Assembly (NCBI RefSeq): GCF_022606355.1
Contig: NZ_JAHHZQ010000002.1
Span: forward strand, 868,001 to 932,000
Source: Leifsonia shinshuensis
GTDB lineage: Bacteria > Actinomycetota > Actinomycetes > Actinomycetales > Microbacteriaceae
Direction: 5' to 3'
DNA length: 64,000 bases
The notes under the pieces were generated by a model that saw only the letters and a list, made by a program, of their open reading frames with translations, was not told the origin of the DNA and did no database searches. A program made the position numbers and the translations under genes. How positions within the stretch are numbered: position 1 is the first letter of the stretch; each line of letters starts with the position of its first letter. Below, piece by piece: positions 51,553 through 60,587 of this stretch.

Positions 51553-53277
51553 ATGGAACGCCAACTGAAGCCATGGCCCGCCCTTTGGGCGCTCGTCATC
51601 GGGTTCTTCATGATCCTGATCGACACGACCATCGTGTCGGTCGCCAACCCGTCGATCATGAAGGGCCTCGACCTCGGAACCGACTACAACGCGGTGATCT
51701 GGGTCACCAGCGCCTACCTGCTGGCCTACGCCGTCCCGCTGCTGATCACCGGTCGCCTCGGCGACCGTTTCGGCCCCAAGAACATCTACCTGATCGGCCT
51801 CGTGATCTTCACGCTGGCCTCTGCGTGGTGCGGGTTCTCCGGCGTCATGCCGGGAGGCGGCATCGGGATGCTGATCGCCGCTCGCGTCGTGCAGGGCCTC
51901 GGGGCCGCGCTGATGACCCCGCAGACGATGGCCGTCATCACCCGCATCTTCCCGCCGGACCGCCGGGGCGCGGCCATGGGCCTCTGGGGCGCCGTCGCCG
52001 GCGTCGCGACCCTGATCGGCCCTCTGCTGGGCGGCGTGCTCGTCGACTGGCTCGGCTGGGAATGGATCTTCTTCATCAACGTGCCCGTCGGGGTCGTGGC
52101 CTTCATCCTCGCGATGCGCCTCGTGCCCAAGCTGCCGACGCACACGCACGCCTTCGACCTCCTCGGCGTGCTGCTCTCGGCCGTCGGTATGTTCCTGCTG
52201 GTCTTCGGCATCCAGGAGGGCGGCACCTACAACTGGGGAACCATCGGAGACGGACCGTTCTCGGTGTGGGGGCTGATCATCTCCGGAATCGTCGTGCTCA
52301 TCGCCTTCGTGGTGTGGCAGGCGCTCAACAAGAAAGAGCCGCTGCTTCCGCTCCCGCTGTTCCGCGATCGCAATTTCTCGCTCTCCAACGGCGCGATCAC
52401 CACGGTCGGCTTCGCGGTCACGTGTATGGCGCTGCCGCTGGTGTTCTACTTCCAGACGGTGCGGGGCCTCACCCCGACCGAGTCGGCCCTGATGCTCGCC
52501 CCGACGGCGGTGTTCTCGGGCTTCCTCGCGCCCGTGATGGGCAAGCTCATCGACAGGATCAACCCGAAGTGGGTGGCGACCCCGGGGCTGGTGCTGTTCT
52601 CGCTGTCGCTGTTCCTCTACTCGCGGATGCTCACGCCGGATGTCAGCATCTGGTGGCTGCTCGTCCCGAGCGCGCTGCTCGGCATCGCGATGTCGGGCGT
52701 CTGGGGTCCGATCTCAGCCACCACGACCCGCAACCTCCCGATGAACCAGGCGGGAGCCGGGTCGGGTGTCTTCAACACGACGCGCCAGATCGGCGCCGTG
52801 CTGGGCAGCGCGTCGATCTCGGCGCTCATCACCGGGCGCCTGGCCGCCGATCTGCCGAAGGCGCCGGGCGGCGCGGCACCGAGCGCCACGACCGGCACCG
52901 AGCTGCCGGCCTTCCTGCACGCCGGGTTCACCCAGGCGATGTCGGAGGCGCTGCTCCTGCCCGCCGCGGTCGCCTTCCTCGGCGCACTCATCGTGATCTG
53001 GTGGGAGAAGCCGCGACCGCCCGCGTGGGGACCGGGTGCTGCGGCTCCGGCCGGGGCCGGCGCAGCGGCGCAGGGTGCTGTGCAGGGTGTGCCCGAGCCG
53101 GCGACCGCCGGTGCTGGTGACGGTGACGGTTCCGGTGTCGGTGCCGCCCACGGCGCGCACGCGGCCGCTGCTCCCGTCGACGCCGTGCAGCACGGCTCGC
53201 ACGCGGCACCGTCGGCCGACGGCTCCCGTGACGGCGACGAGCACCACGGCATCCACGCCGCGCCCGCCACCGACTGA
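51553..53277 (+). CDS. DHA2-type MFS drug efflux transporter with His-rich tail
   Basis: The 574-residue protein has 14 predicted membrane helices and the DHA2/EmrB motifs LGDRFGPKNIY (motif A) and a conserved IDTTIVSVANPSI start, typical of proton-driven drug export. After the last helix at about 490 there is an unusual hydrophilic tail of about 75 residues, Ala/Gly/Asp-rich with seven His (HGAHAAAAPV, HGSH, EHHGIH). The paired PadR gene suggests substrate-induced expression. Confidence 0.92.
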   Translation: MERQLKPWPALWALVIGFFMILIDTTIVSVANPSIMKGLDLGTDYNAVIWVTSAYLLAYAVPLLITGRLGDRFGPKNIYLIGLVIFTLASAWCGFSGVMPGGGIGMLIAARVVQGLGAALMTPQTMAVITRIFPPDRRGAAMGLWGAVAGVATLIGPLLGGVLVDWLGWEWIFFINVPVGVVAFILAMRLVPKLPTHTHAFDLLGVLLSAVGMFLLVFGIQEGGTYNWGTIGDGPFSVWGLIISGIVVLIAFVVWQALNKKEPLLPLPLFRDRNFSLSNGAITTVGFAVTCMALPLVFYFQTVRGLTPTESALMLAPTAVFSGFLAPVMGKLIDRINPKWVATPGLVLFSLSLFLYSRMLTPDVSIWWLLVPSALLGIAMSGVWGPISATTTRNLPMNQAGAGSGVFNTTRQIGAVLGSASISALITGRLAADLPKAPGGAAPSATTGTELPAFLHAGFTQAMSEALLLPAAVAFLGALIVIWWEKPRPPAWGPGAAAPAGAGAAAQGAVQGVPEPATAGAGDGDGSGVGAAHGAHAAAAPVDAVQHGSHAAPSADGSRDGDEHHGIHAAPATD

Positions 53278-53304
53278 GCGCTGCCGCACCGTTCGCACTG
53301 CGAA

Positions 53305-53349
53305 GAAGGGAGGACTCCCGAGCCGATCAGGCCCGGGAGTCCTCCCTTC
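53305..53349. terminator. Convergent stem-loop
   Basis: A 16-base perfect stem (53305-53320 with 53334-53349) and 13-base loop lies between the MFS gene and the convergent VOC gene, 27 bases after the MFS stop. There is no T tract, so it may work in both directions or protect RNA ends. Confidence 0.6.
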
Positions 53350-53387
53350 ACTGCATCCCGGCGGCGTGCGGCCGCGGATCTCCTCCG

Positions 53388-54281
53388 CTACCGCTCGGCG
53401 ACGACGCGCACGGCGTTCGCCCACGGGTCGTCGAACGTGACCGACCGGCCGTCGTCCCGGGTCTGCACCCCGTAGTGCCGCATCCGCTCGGTCAGGGCCC
53501 CGAGGTCATCGGCGGCGGGGAGGCGCAGCTCCACCTGGCCGAGGCCCAGGGCGAGGCGGCGGGCGCCGGCTCCGCGACTGTTCCAGGTGTTCATCGCCAT
53601 GTGGTGGTGGTACCCGCCCGCCGAGACGAACAGCGCGGACGTGCCGAGGGAGGCCGTGGCCTCGAAGCCGAGCCGGTCGACGTAGAAGGCGCGGGCTGTC
53701 GCGACGTCGCCCACCGAGAGGTGCACGTGCCCGACGATCGCGTCGCCGAACCGCGGGTCGTCGCCCGCGGTCCCCGTCGCGGCCTCGGCCAGCGCGACGC
53801 CGCGGTCGGTGAGGTGCTCGCGCAGGTAAGCGTTCGGGTCGAGGTAGAGCGTGTCCATCTCCACCTGTCCGTGCGTCCAGCTCCACTGACTCCGGTCGCG
53901 GTCCCAGTACAGCTCGACGCCGTTGCCCTCGGGGTCGGTGAAGTAGAAGGCCTGCGAGACCAGGTGGTCCGCGCTGCCGGTGAACGTGCCGGGTGCGTGC
54001 CGCGCGACCGAGTACACCGCGGCGGCGAGGGCCTCTTGGCTGTCGAAGAGGATGGCCGTGTGGAACAGCCCCGCTTCGCCGGGCGACGCGTGCTTCAATG
54101 CCGGCGCGTGCTCCAGGATGACGGAGGGCGTCGAGCCCCGGCCCAGGATGACCCGGTCGCTCTCGGCGGCCAGCACGGAGAGCGTGACGGCGTCGCGGTA
54201 GTAGGCGGTCATCGCGTCGAGGTCGGCGACGCGCAGCGTCACCGCTCCCATGGCGGAGTCGGCGGGCAGGAGTTCGGGCAT
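53388..54281 (-). CDS. Two-domain VOC dioxygenase-like protein
   Basis: The 297-residue protein has two glyoxalase/VOC modules: residues about 10-125 (FYFTDPEGNGVELYWD near 110) and about 165-290 (GHVHLSVGDVATARAFY near 165). This is the build of CatE/YfiE-type catechol-2,3-dioxygenases, with probable metal ligands His and Glu in each half. The substrate is not clear. Start ATG 54281 is preferred; the frame continues upstream without a better start. Confidence 0.85.
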   Translation of the reverse strand: MPELLPADSAMGAVTLRVADLDAMTAYYRDAVTLSVLAAESDRVILGRGSTPSVILEHAPALKHASPGEAGLFHTAILFDSQEALAAAVYSVARHAPGTFTGSADHLVSQAFYFTDPEGNGVELYWDRDRSQWSWTHGQVEMDTLYLDPNAYLREHLTDRGVALAEAATGTAGDDPRFGDAIVGHVHLSVGDVATARAFYVDRLGFEATASLGTSALFVSAGGYHHHMAMNTWNSRGAGARRLALGLGQVELRLPAADDLGALTERMRHYGVQTRDDGRSVTFDDPWANAVRVVAER

Positions 54282-54333
54282 GGTCAGTGCAACAGCCGGG
54301 ACCCGTCCAGAATTTCCCGGTCTCCGCGCGCTC

Positions 54334-55038
54334 TCAGGTCTCGATCGCGCCTCCGGTCTCGGCGAGGTAGCGGCGCAGCGTGAGCGTCGGGTCGGCGGAC
54401 TGGAGCTCGCGGTAGCGGCGGAAGTCGAGCTGGTCGCGCAGGGACGCACCGGCTCGCATCCGCTCCGCCTGCGCCCCTTCGACTGTTTGGATGCGCCGCG
54501 CCTCCGCGAACAGCTCGTCGCTGCGGTCCCCGCCGATGACGAGCACACCGTCGTCGTCGGCTGCGATCCAGTCGCCCGGTTGAACGGCTACGCCGTCGAG
54601 GAAGGCGCTGCGCATGGCGGTGCCCGCCGGCGGCACGCGCCGTGGACCGAAGGGGTGCGCACCCAGGCTGAACACCGGCAGGCCGATCTCGCGCAGCTGG
54701 GCGGTGTCGCGATGGAGCCCCCAGATCACGGCGCCGGCCATTCCGGCGAGCCTCGCCTCCAGCAGCATGAGATCGCCCACGCAGGCCTCGTCGCGGCGGC
54801 CGCGGTTGTCGACGACGAGCACGGCGCCCTGCGGAGCATCGTCGATGGTCTCGAGCAGCACGTCGACGCTGCCGAGGTGCGTCACCGGGGCGGCGGGTCC
54901 GTGGAAGGGCTGCCCGGCGAGGAGGGCGCTGAGGCCGACGGGCGCGACGGCGACGGGGATGCCGAGGCGCACGGCGGCGTCGGCCAGCGCTGCGGTGGCG
55001 ACGGGTGTGCTGGGCGATGGTGCGGCGTTCGTGTCCAT
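54334..55038 (-). CDS. RraA-like protein (HMG/oxaloacetate aldolase family)
   Basis: The 234-residue protein has the RraA fold with DACVGDLMLLEARLAG-type sequence (EACVGDLMLLEARLAG, near 75) and GAVIWGLHRD near 108, whose Arg-Asp pair binds substrate and metal in HMG aldolase. Such proteins are divalent-metal aldolases or decarboxylases; a role in RNase E inhibition is confined to proteobacteria. It lies 52 bases downstream of, but on the same strand as, the VOC gene, so order is RraA then VOC. ATG 55038 chosen. Confidence 0.82.
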   Translation of the reverse strand: MDTNAAPSPSTPVATAALADAAVRLGIPVAVAPVGLSALLAGQPFHGPAAPVTHLGSVDVLLETIDDAPQGAVLVVDNRGRRDEACVGDLMLLEARLAGMAGAVIWGLHRDTAQLREIGLPVFSLGAHPFGPRRVPPAGTAMRSAFLDGVAVQPGDWIAADDDGVLVIGGDRSDELFAEARRIQTVEGAQAERMRAGASLRDQLDFRRYRELQSADPTLTLRRYLAETGGAIET

Positions 55039-55213
55039 AGGCGCGACGCTACCGCTGGGCGCATGCGCGCGGGGGAATGCGTGGGGGAACGCGTGGGCGA
55101 TGCAGCCGGCCGGAACGTCCTCCACAGCGATCGGGCAGAACGAGTTGTCCACGAATCCCAGTCGGGCCTTCTCCCCGGCCGCCGACTGCTCAAGGATGGA
55201 GGCGGGAGGTGCG

Positions 55214-57115
55214 ATGAGACGGATCGTGAGGTTGGCCCGCCGGTACTGGGTCGTGACGCTGACGCTCGGCATCGGCGTCGTCGGAATCGTGCTCGCACTC
55301 GCCGGTGCGGGCTGGCTGGTGCAGTGGGTGTTCAGCGCCTATGCGCTGGCGGTCGCGCTCTGGCAGGCCGTCGGCATGGTGCGTGCCATGATGCACGGCC
55401 GGTTCGGCCTCGACATCCTCGCCATCACGGCGATCGTGGCGACGGTGCTGGTCGGAGAGTTCGTCGCCGCGCTTATCGTCGTGCTCATGCTCACCGGGGG
55501 AGACGCACTCGAGGACTACGCGAACCGCAGGGCCAAGCGCGAACTCGATGCGCTCCTCACCCGGGCGCCGCAGTTCGCGCACCTCGTGGTCGACGGCGGC
55601 TATCAGGAGGTTCCGATCGACCAGGTGCGCGTCGGAGACGCGCTTCTGGTGCGGCCGTCGGAGATCGTCCCGGTCGACGGCGTACTGCTTTCCGCTCACG
55701 CGGAACTGGATCAGTCGTCGATCACGGGCGAGAGCATCCCCGTCGACAAGGCGGCGGGCGACGAGGTGCTGAGCGGCTCGGTCAACGGTCAGGAGGCCGT
55801 CGAGATGCGGGCGACCTCGACGGCGGCGTCCTCGCAATACCAGCAGATCGTCGCCCTCGTCGCGCAGGCCGCAGAGAGCAAGGCTCCTGTGGTGCGCCTC
55901 GCCGATCGGTACGCCGTGCCGTTCACGGTGTTCTCGCTCGCGCTCGCCGCCGTGGCCTGGTGGGTGAGCGGAGACTCGGTCCGGTTCGCCGAGGTCCTGG
56001 TGCTCGCGACGCCGTGCCCGCTGCTGATCGCGGCGCCGGTGGCGTTCATCGGCGGCATGAGCCGCGGTGCTCGCAACAGCATCATCGTGAAATCGGGCGG
56101 GGTGCTCGAGCAGCTCGCGGAGGCGCGCACAGCCGTGTTCGACAAGACCGGCACGCTCACGTACGGCGCGCCTGAGCTCAGCGAGGTGCGGCCGGAGCCG
56201 CCCTTCGACGCCGACGAGCTGCTGGCCGCGGTCGCCAGCGCCGAGCAGTACTCGTCGCATGTGCTCGCGGCATCCTTCATCCGCGCCGCGCGCGACCGCG
56301 GGCTGACGCTCCACGAGGCGTCGTCCGCGCAGGAGGCCGCGACCAACGGCGTCGTCGCCGACATCGGCGGCAGGCAGGTCGTGGTCGGAAAGTTCGCCTT
56401 CGTCGCCGAGCACGCACCCGACGCCGTTCGCACGTCGATCGCGCCGGGAGAGCTCGCGGTCTACGTCGCGATCGGCGGGCGCTATGCCGGGGCGCTGCTC
56501 GCCAGCGACCGGCTGCGCGCGAACGCGGCCTCCACCCTCCAGGAGCTGTCGGCCCTCGGCGTCACCAACACGATGATGCTCACCGGCGACGCGCGCGAGA
56601 CCGCCGAGCACATCGCCGCCGGGCTCGGCATCACCCGGGTGCGTGCCGAGTGCCTCCCCGCCGACAAGGTGGCGGAGGTGGCGGGCATCGCCGAGCGCCC
56701 GGTGATCATGGTCGGCGACGGGGTGAACGACGCGCCTGTGCTGGCCGCGGCCGATGTCGGCATCGCGATGGGCGCCAAAGGGGCGACAGCCGCCAGCGAG
56801 TCCGCCGACGCGGTGATCCTGGTGGACGACATCCACGGCGTGGCCCGGGCGGTGCGGATCGGCAAGGACACCGTCCGCATCGCCCTGCAGAGCATCTGGC
56901 TCGGGATCATCGTGTCGGTCGTTCTGATGGTCATCGCCGCGTTCGGCTTCATCCCCGCCACGGCCGGAGCGCTCATCCAGGAGCTCGTCGACCTCGCAAC
57001 GATCCTCGCCGCGCTCCGCGCCATCGGCGGTCGCCTCGACGCGCGCGAGGGCGCGCGCGGCGTCGACGCCGCGGCCGGCGTTCCCGCCGGGAGCGGTTCG
57101 AGCGGCGCCGGGTGA
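55214..57115 (+). CDS. P1B-type heavy metal ATPase, atypical
   Basis: The 633-residue pump has TGES at 171-174, TPCP at 267-270 in the metal channel, DKTGT at 311-315 and MVGDGVNDAP near 500. It has no N-terminal HMA or His-rich domain, and the usual channel CPC is TPC. The N-domain HP dipeptide of P1B enzymes is HV here (SSHVLA near 350). These changes mark an uncommon subgroup, so the metal (perhaps Co, Ni or Fe) is uncertain. ATG 55214 has GGGAGG about 5 bases upstream. Confidence 0.87.
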   Translation: MRRIVRLARRYWVVTLTLGIGVVGIVLALAGAGWLVQWVFSAYALAVALWQAVGMVRAMMHGRFGLDILAITAIVATVLVGEFVAALIVVLMLTGGDALEDYANRRAKRELDALLTRAPQFAHLVVDGGYQEVPIDQVRVGDALLVRPSEIVPVDGVLLSAHAELDQSSITGESIPVDKAAGDEVLSGSVNGQEAVEMRATSTAASSQYQQIVALVAQAAESKAPVVRLADRYAVPFTVFSLALAAVAWWVSGDSVRFAEVLVLATPCPLLIAAPVAFIGGMSRGARNSIIVKSGGVLEQLAEARTAVFDKTGTLTYGAPELSEVRPEPPFDADELLAAVASAEQYSSHVLAASFIRAARDRGLTLHEASSAQEAATNGVVADIGGRQVVVGKFAFVAEHAPDAVRTSIAPGELAVYVAIGGRYAGALLASDRLRANAASTLQELSALGVTNTMMLTGDARETAEHIAAGLGITRVRAECLPADKVAEVAGIAERPVIMVGDGVNDAPVLAAADVGIAMGAKGATAASESADAVILVDDIHGVARAVRIGKDTVRIALQSIWLGIIVSVVLMVIAAFGFIPATAGALIQELVDLATILAALRAIGGRLDAREGARGVDAAAGVPAGSGSSGAG

Positions 57116-57220
57116 GCGACCTGTCCACAACTCCGGAGTCTCTGCGCGGACCCGCCGAATACTCCGGAACAACGGACTATTTCGGCCCCTCCGCGTCAGA
57201 ACGCCGGAATTGCCGACGGG

Positions 57221-58123
57221 CTACTCGCCGGTCAGCCGCTGAAGCAGTTCGCGGTAGCGGTCGGCGGTGCGGGTCACGATCTCGGCCGGGAGCGCCGGCG
57301 GGGTGCCGGTCTTGTCCCAGTTGGCGGCCAGCCAGTCACGGACGATCTGCTTGTCGAAGCTCGCCATCCGCTCACGGGGCGACGCGGCGGTCTCGAACAC
57401 GCGTGCGTCCCAGTAGCGGCTGGAGTCGCTCGTGAGCACTTCGTCGGCGAGGGTGATCTCGCCCGACGCGCGGTCGGCGCCGAACTCGAACTTGGTGTCG
57501 GCGATGATGACGCCGCGGTCCTCCGCGATCGCCGCTCCGCGGGCGTAGACCTCGAGCGAGAGCCGGCGGAGCTCTTCGGCGATCTCGGGCCCGACCAGCT
57601 CGACCGTGCGCTCGAAGCTGATGTTCTCGTCGTGCTCACCGAGCGGAGCCTTCCAAGCGGGCGTGTAGATCGGCTCGGGCAGGCGGTCGCCGTCGGTGAG
57701 CCCGGCGGGGAGGGGCACGCCGCAGACGCTCTGCGTCCGCTGGTACTCGGCCCAGCCGCTGCCGGTCAGGTATCCGCGCACCACGCACTCGATCGGGAAC
57801 ATGTCCAGCGGCTTCACGAGCATCGCGCGACCCGCGACCTCGGCCGGGATCCGCTCCACGATCCGGTCACCGTGGAGTTGGTGATCGGCGATCAGGTGGT
57901 TGGGAACGCCGTGCAGACGGTCGAACCACCACAGGCTCAGCGTGGTGAGGAGCTCGCCCTTGCCAGGGATCCCCGGCTCGAGCACATGGTCGAACGCACT
58001 CACCCGGTCGGAGGCGACGACCAGCACCGCGCTGGTGTCCTCCAGCCCACCCGCGCCCTCCGGCACGTACAGGTCGCGGACCTTCCCGGAGTACACGTGC
58101 TTCCAGCCTGCCAGTTCGCTCAC
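57221..58123 (-). CDS. purC: SAICAR synthetase
   Basis: The 300-residue enzyme joins CAIR and aspartate with ATP. It shows the family start HVYSGKVRDLY near 9, VVASDRVSAFD near 36, ECVVRGYLTGSGW near 110, and DTKFEFG near 206. The length is that of the actinobacterial (about 300 residue) type. GTG 58123 gives the expected N-terminus SELAGWKHVYSGKVR. The gene is monocistronic here, unlike in genomes where purC joins purD. Confidence 0.97.
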   Translation of the reverse strand: MSELAGWKHVYSGKVRDLYVPEGAGGLEDTSAVLVVASDRVSAFDHVLEPGIPGKGELLTTLSLWWFDRLHGVPNHLIADHQLHGDRIVERIPAEVAGRAMLVKPLDMFPIECVVRGYLTGSGWAEYQRTQSVCGVPLPAGLTDGDRLPEPIYTPAWKAPLGEHDENISFERTVELVGPEIAEELRRLSLEVYARGAAIAEDRGVIIADTKFEFGADRASGEITLADEVLTSDSSRYWDARVFETAASPRERMASFDKQIVRDWLAANWDKTGTPPALPAEIVTRTADRYRELLQRLTGE

Positions 58124-58219
58124 CCGTCCATCGTAGAGGCGGCAACAGCCCGAGCGGACCGCGGTGGGCGCGGTGGGCGCGGCGACGCGACCGAGCAGCA
58201 CCTCGAGCCGCGCACCACC

Positions 58220-58978
58220 TCAGATCGTGCGGCCGCCGTCCACCGTCAGCACGGTCCCCGTGACGTAGGCGGCTGCGGGCGACGCCAGCCACGCCACCGC
58301 GGCCGCGACCTCCGTCGGCGTCCCCATGCGGCCCAGCGGCACGTAGCCGCCGACCCGTTCCCGCACGGACTCATCCTGTTTCATGATCGTGCCGGACTCG
58401 ATCGGCCCGGGGGCGACGGCGTTGACCCGGATGCCCGCACGGGCCTCGTCGAGTGCGGTCGTGCGAGTGAGCCCGACGATCGCGTGCTTCGCGGCCGCGT
58501 AGGCGGCCATCCCGGGTGCGCCCCGCACGCCGGCGGTGGAGGAGACCATGACGATCGCTCGCGGCCCGGACGCCGCCCGCATCGCGCGCACCTCCTCACG
58601 GACCGCGACCGCGACGCTGCGGAACGTGACCGCCATGACGGAGTCGAACTCGGCGAGGGGCATGTCCGCGAGCGGAGTCGGCTGGTGGCCGCGGCCGACG
58701 TTGTTGACCGCGACGGCGAGGTCGCCGAGGGAGGCCGCCTGAGCGACCGCCTCGGCCAGTGCGACATCGTCGGTCGCGTCGACCGCGATCGCACGCGGAC
58801 AGTCGGCTCCGGCGGCGACGAGTTCGCTCCGCAGCTTCTCGAGCGCGGCGGCGTCTCGTGCGCACGGCACGGTCGTCAGGCCGTCCGCGCCGAGCGCGTG
58901 GCAGATCGCGTTGCCGATCCGCCCGTCGGCGCCCAGCACGATCGCGACCCGGGTGGCGGAGGCGGATTCCTGGTTCAC
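58220..58978 (-). CDS. SDR family oxidoreductase, FabG-like
   Basis: The 252-residue protein has an NAD-binding loop with LGADGRIGNA (a variant of TGxxxGIG), NNVG near 92, the catalytic Ser in VSSTAG near 145, YAAAK near 158, and a GGRTI end. This is the classical SDR set, of unknown substrate. GTG 58978 overlaps the stop of the membrane protein gene (GTGA). The operon with the membrane protein is divergent from the MarR gene. Confidence 0.88.
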   Translation of the reverse strand: MNQESASATRVAIVLGADGRIGNAICHALGADGLTTVPCARDAAALEKLRSELVAAGADCPRAIAVDATDDVALAEAVAQAASLGDLAVAVNNVGRGHQPTPLADMPLAEFDSVMAVTFRSVAVAVREEVRAMRAASGPRAIVMVSSTAGVRGAPGMAAYAAAKHAIVGLTRTTALDEARAGIRVNAVAPGPIESGTIMKQDESVRERVGGYVPLGRMGTPTEVAAAVAWLASPAAAYVTGTVLTVDGGRTI

Positions 58979-59703
58979 GATCGCACCTCCGCCCGCGCGC
59001 CGCGCGCGTCGCGCACCTCTCTCCGGTCCACCGGGAGCAGGAAGCCCGCGGCGATCAGCCACGCCATCCCGGCGAACCGTCCGATCGGCAGGAGGAACTG
59101 CAGCGGGTCCACGGCGAGCGACAGGAATGAGAGCTCCGAGAGGGCGGCGACCACCAGCCCGACCCAGGCCAGCCAGCGCGGGAAGAGGCGGAGGATGAGG
59201 CCGGGCACGGCGATCCCGGCGATGAGCAGCCCCAGACCGACGACGTAGCCGACGCCGCCCGCGGCGAAGGCGAGGTAGGAGAACGCCAGTGCCAGGTGAG
59301 GATCGGAGGTCAGCTCGGGCCGGCTGAGCAGGTAGCTGCCCAGCGCTGACACCATCAGCATGATGGATGCGGTCAGACCTCCGGCGAATCCGATCGCCGG
59401 GCCGGGAACGCGCACCCCCAGCCGCTGCAGCCGCGCGAAGGCGGTCGCGGCATAGATGCCGAGCGGCACGGCGGAGCCGAACTGCAGCATCGCGCCGATG
59501 CGGATCGCGGCCCAGTCGGCGTGCGCGTGGGCCGTGACAGCGTCCGCGCCGGCGAACGGCGAGAGGAAGGCGGCGCCGGGGCCCGAGAGCAGCACGCCGA
59601 CGAGCAGGGCGAGCAGGAACAGCCCCGCGTGCACGATCGCGAGAACTCCGAGCGGCGGCCCGCCGGACCCGCGACGACGAGAGGTCGGCTGAATATCGTT
59701 CAT
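58975..59703 (-). CDS. Multi-pass membrane protein, DUF4386-like
   Basis: The 242-residue protein has six or seven hydrophobic helices (first at 18-42, VLAIVHAGLFLLALLVGVLL) with few charged loops. The layout and the HADWAAIRIGAMLQFG segment recall DUF4386, of unknown function, but I cannot be sure. ATG 59703 lies opposite the MarR gene across a 53-base region with two GTAATC[GA]TTAC sites, so the MarR protein probably controls it together with the SDR. Confidence 0.65.
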   Translation of the reverse strand: MNDIQPTSRRRGSGGPPLGVLAIVHAGLFLLALLVGVLLSGPGAAFLSPFAGADAVTAHAHADWAAIRIGAMLQFGSAVPLGIYAATAFARLQRLGVRVPGPAIGFAGGLTASIMLMVSALGSYLLSRPELTSDPHLALAFSYLAFAAGGVGYVVGLGLLIAGIAVPGLILRLFPRWLAWVGLVVAALSELSFLSLAVDPLQFLLPIGRFAGMAWLIAAGFLLPVDRREVRDARGARAEVRS

Positions 59704-59707
59704 ATGA

Positions 59708-59750
59708 GTAATCGTTACACAGTGTAATCATTACGCGCAAGCGCTATTCT
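59708..59750. promoter_or_regulatory. Tandem MarR operators and leaderless -10
   Basis: GTAATCGTTAC (59708-59718) and GTAATCATTAC (59724-59734) are two palindromic 11-mers (GTAA-N3-TTAC) 16 bases apart, joined by TTACAC-A-GTGTAA (59715-59727). TATTCT (59745-59750) lies 6 bases before GTG 59757 and can be a leaderless -10. The divergent SDR operon shares this region. Confidence 0.65.
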
Positions 59751-59756
59751 GGATCC

Positions 59757-60269
59757 GTGACGAACGTCCCTCTGATCGAACCCGCCGACGGCGCCGTCCC
59801 CTCGGCGCGAGCGCAACGCGGGGCGCCGCCGCGCACGGCGTTCCTCCTCGCGCAGCTCGGAGCCGACGCCGCCGACCGCTTCGCCGACCGCATCGCCGCT
59901 CTCGGTCTGACGCCACGGGAGGCCGGCGCCATCCGCGTCCTCGGCCGCCGCCAGGGCCTCAGCCAACGTGAGCTCGCCGAACTGCTCGGCACCGTGCCGA
60001 GCCGCCTGGTCGCCCTCGTCGACGAACTCGAGACCAAGGGGTACGTGCTGCGCGAACGCAGCGAGGGCGACCGACGCAACAACGTCCTCACGCTCGCGCC
60101 GGGAGGCGAGCGGATGCTCGCGCAGCTGCGGGAGGTCGCCCAGGCCCACCAGCGCGACCTCCTGTCGCCGCTGGCTCCCGACGAACAGCAGACACTCGCA
60201 GCGCTGCTCGCGAAGCTCGCCGCGGCCTCCGACCTCACCCCAGACGGCCACCCCGGCTTCCGCCGCTGA
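59757..60269 (+). CDS. MarR family regulator
   Basis: The 170-residue protein has a MarR winged helix (LSQRELAELLGTVPSRLVAL near 69-88 and the RSEGDRRNNVLTLAP wing) and a Leu-rich C-terminal helix. Its N-terminal 25 residues are basic and Pro-rich. Divergent orientation to the membrane protein/SDR operon with tandem palindromes between them suggests it represses both directions. GTG 59757 is the best start. Confidence 0.9.
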   Translation: MTNVPLIEPADGAVPSARAQRGAPPRTAFLLAQLGADAADRFADRIAALGLTPREAGAIRVLGRRQGLSQRELAELLGTVPSRLVALVDELETKGYVLRERSEGDRRNNVLTLAPGGERMLAQLREVAQAHQRDLLSPLAPDEQQTLAALLAKLAAASDLTPDGHPGFRR

Positions 60270-60587
60270 CGCGCGCCCCGTCGGCGGACGGACGGCACGC
60301 GCGACACAGGGCGCTGTGACGCCGTGCCGCGCCTGCGTCGCGTGGACAACAGCCGTCGGCCCGTGACGGCGCGGCCCAGGCGAGCAGCGTCGGGCCTGAC
60401 GGCGGGGCGAGTCCGCGGTGACGGCCGCGTGGAGCCCCGACGTCACCTCGGTGCGGGCGGCTGCTGCGCCCGTGTGATTCAAGCGAGCAGGGCCAGGACG
60501 CGCCCGCGCGGCGTCGCCCGCGGACACCCCCCGCCCGCTCGTCGCGGGGCCGACGCCCGCGCCGGCCCCGGTCCCGCCTGCTCGGCC
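60270..60587. other. 318-bp stretch without a gene
   Basis: No frame here has a ribosome binding site, recognisable domain or credible start. The sequence is extremely GC-rich and lacks an obvious hairpin. It separates the MarR gene from the SHOCT/DUF6325 operon end. It could hold the 3' ends of both transcripts. Confidence 0.5.
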
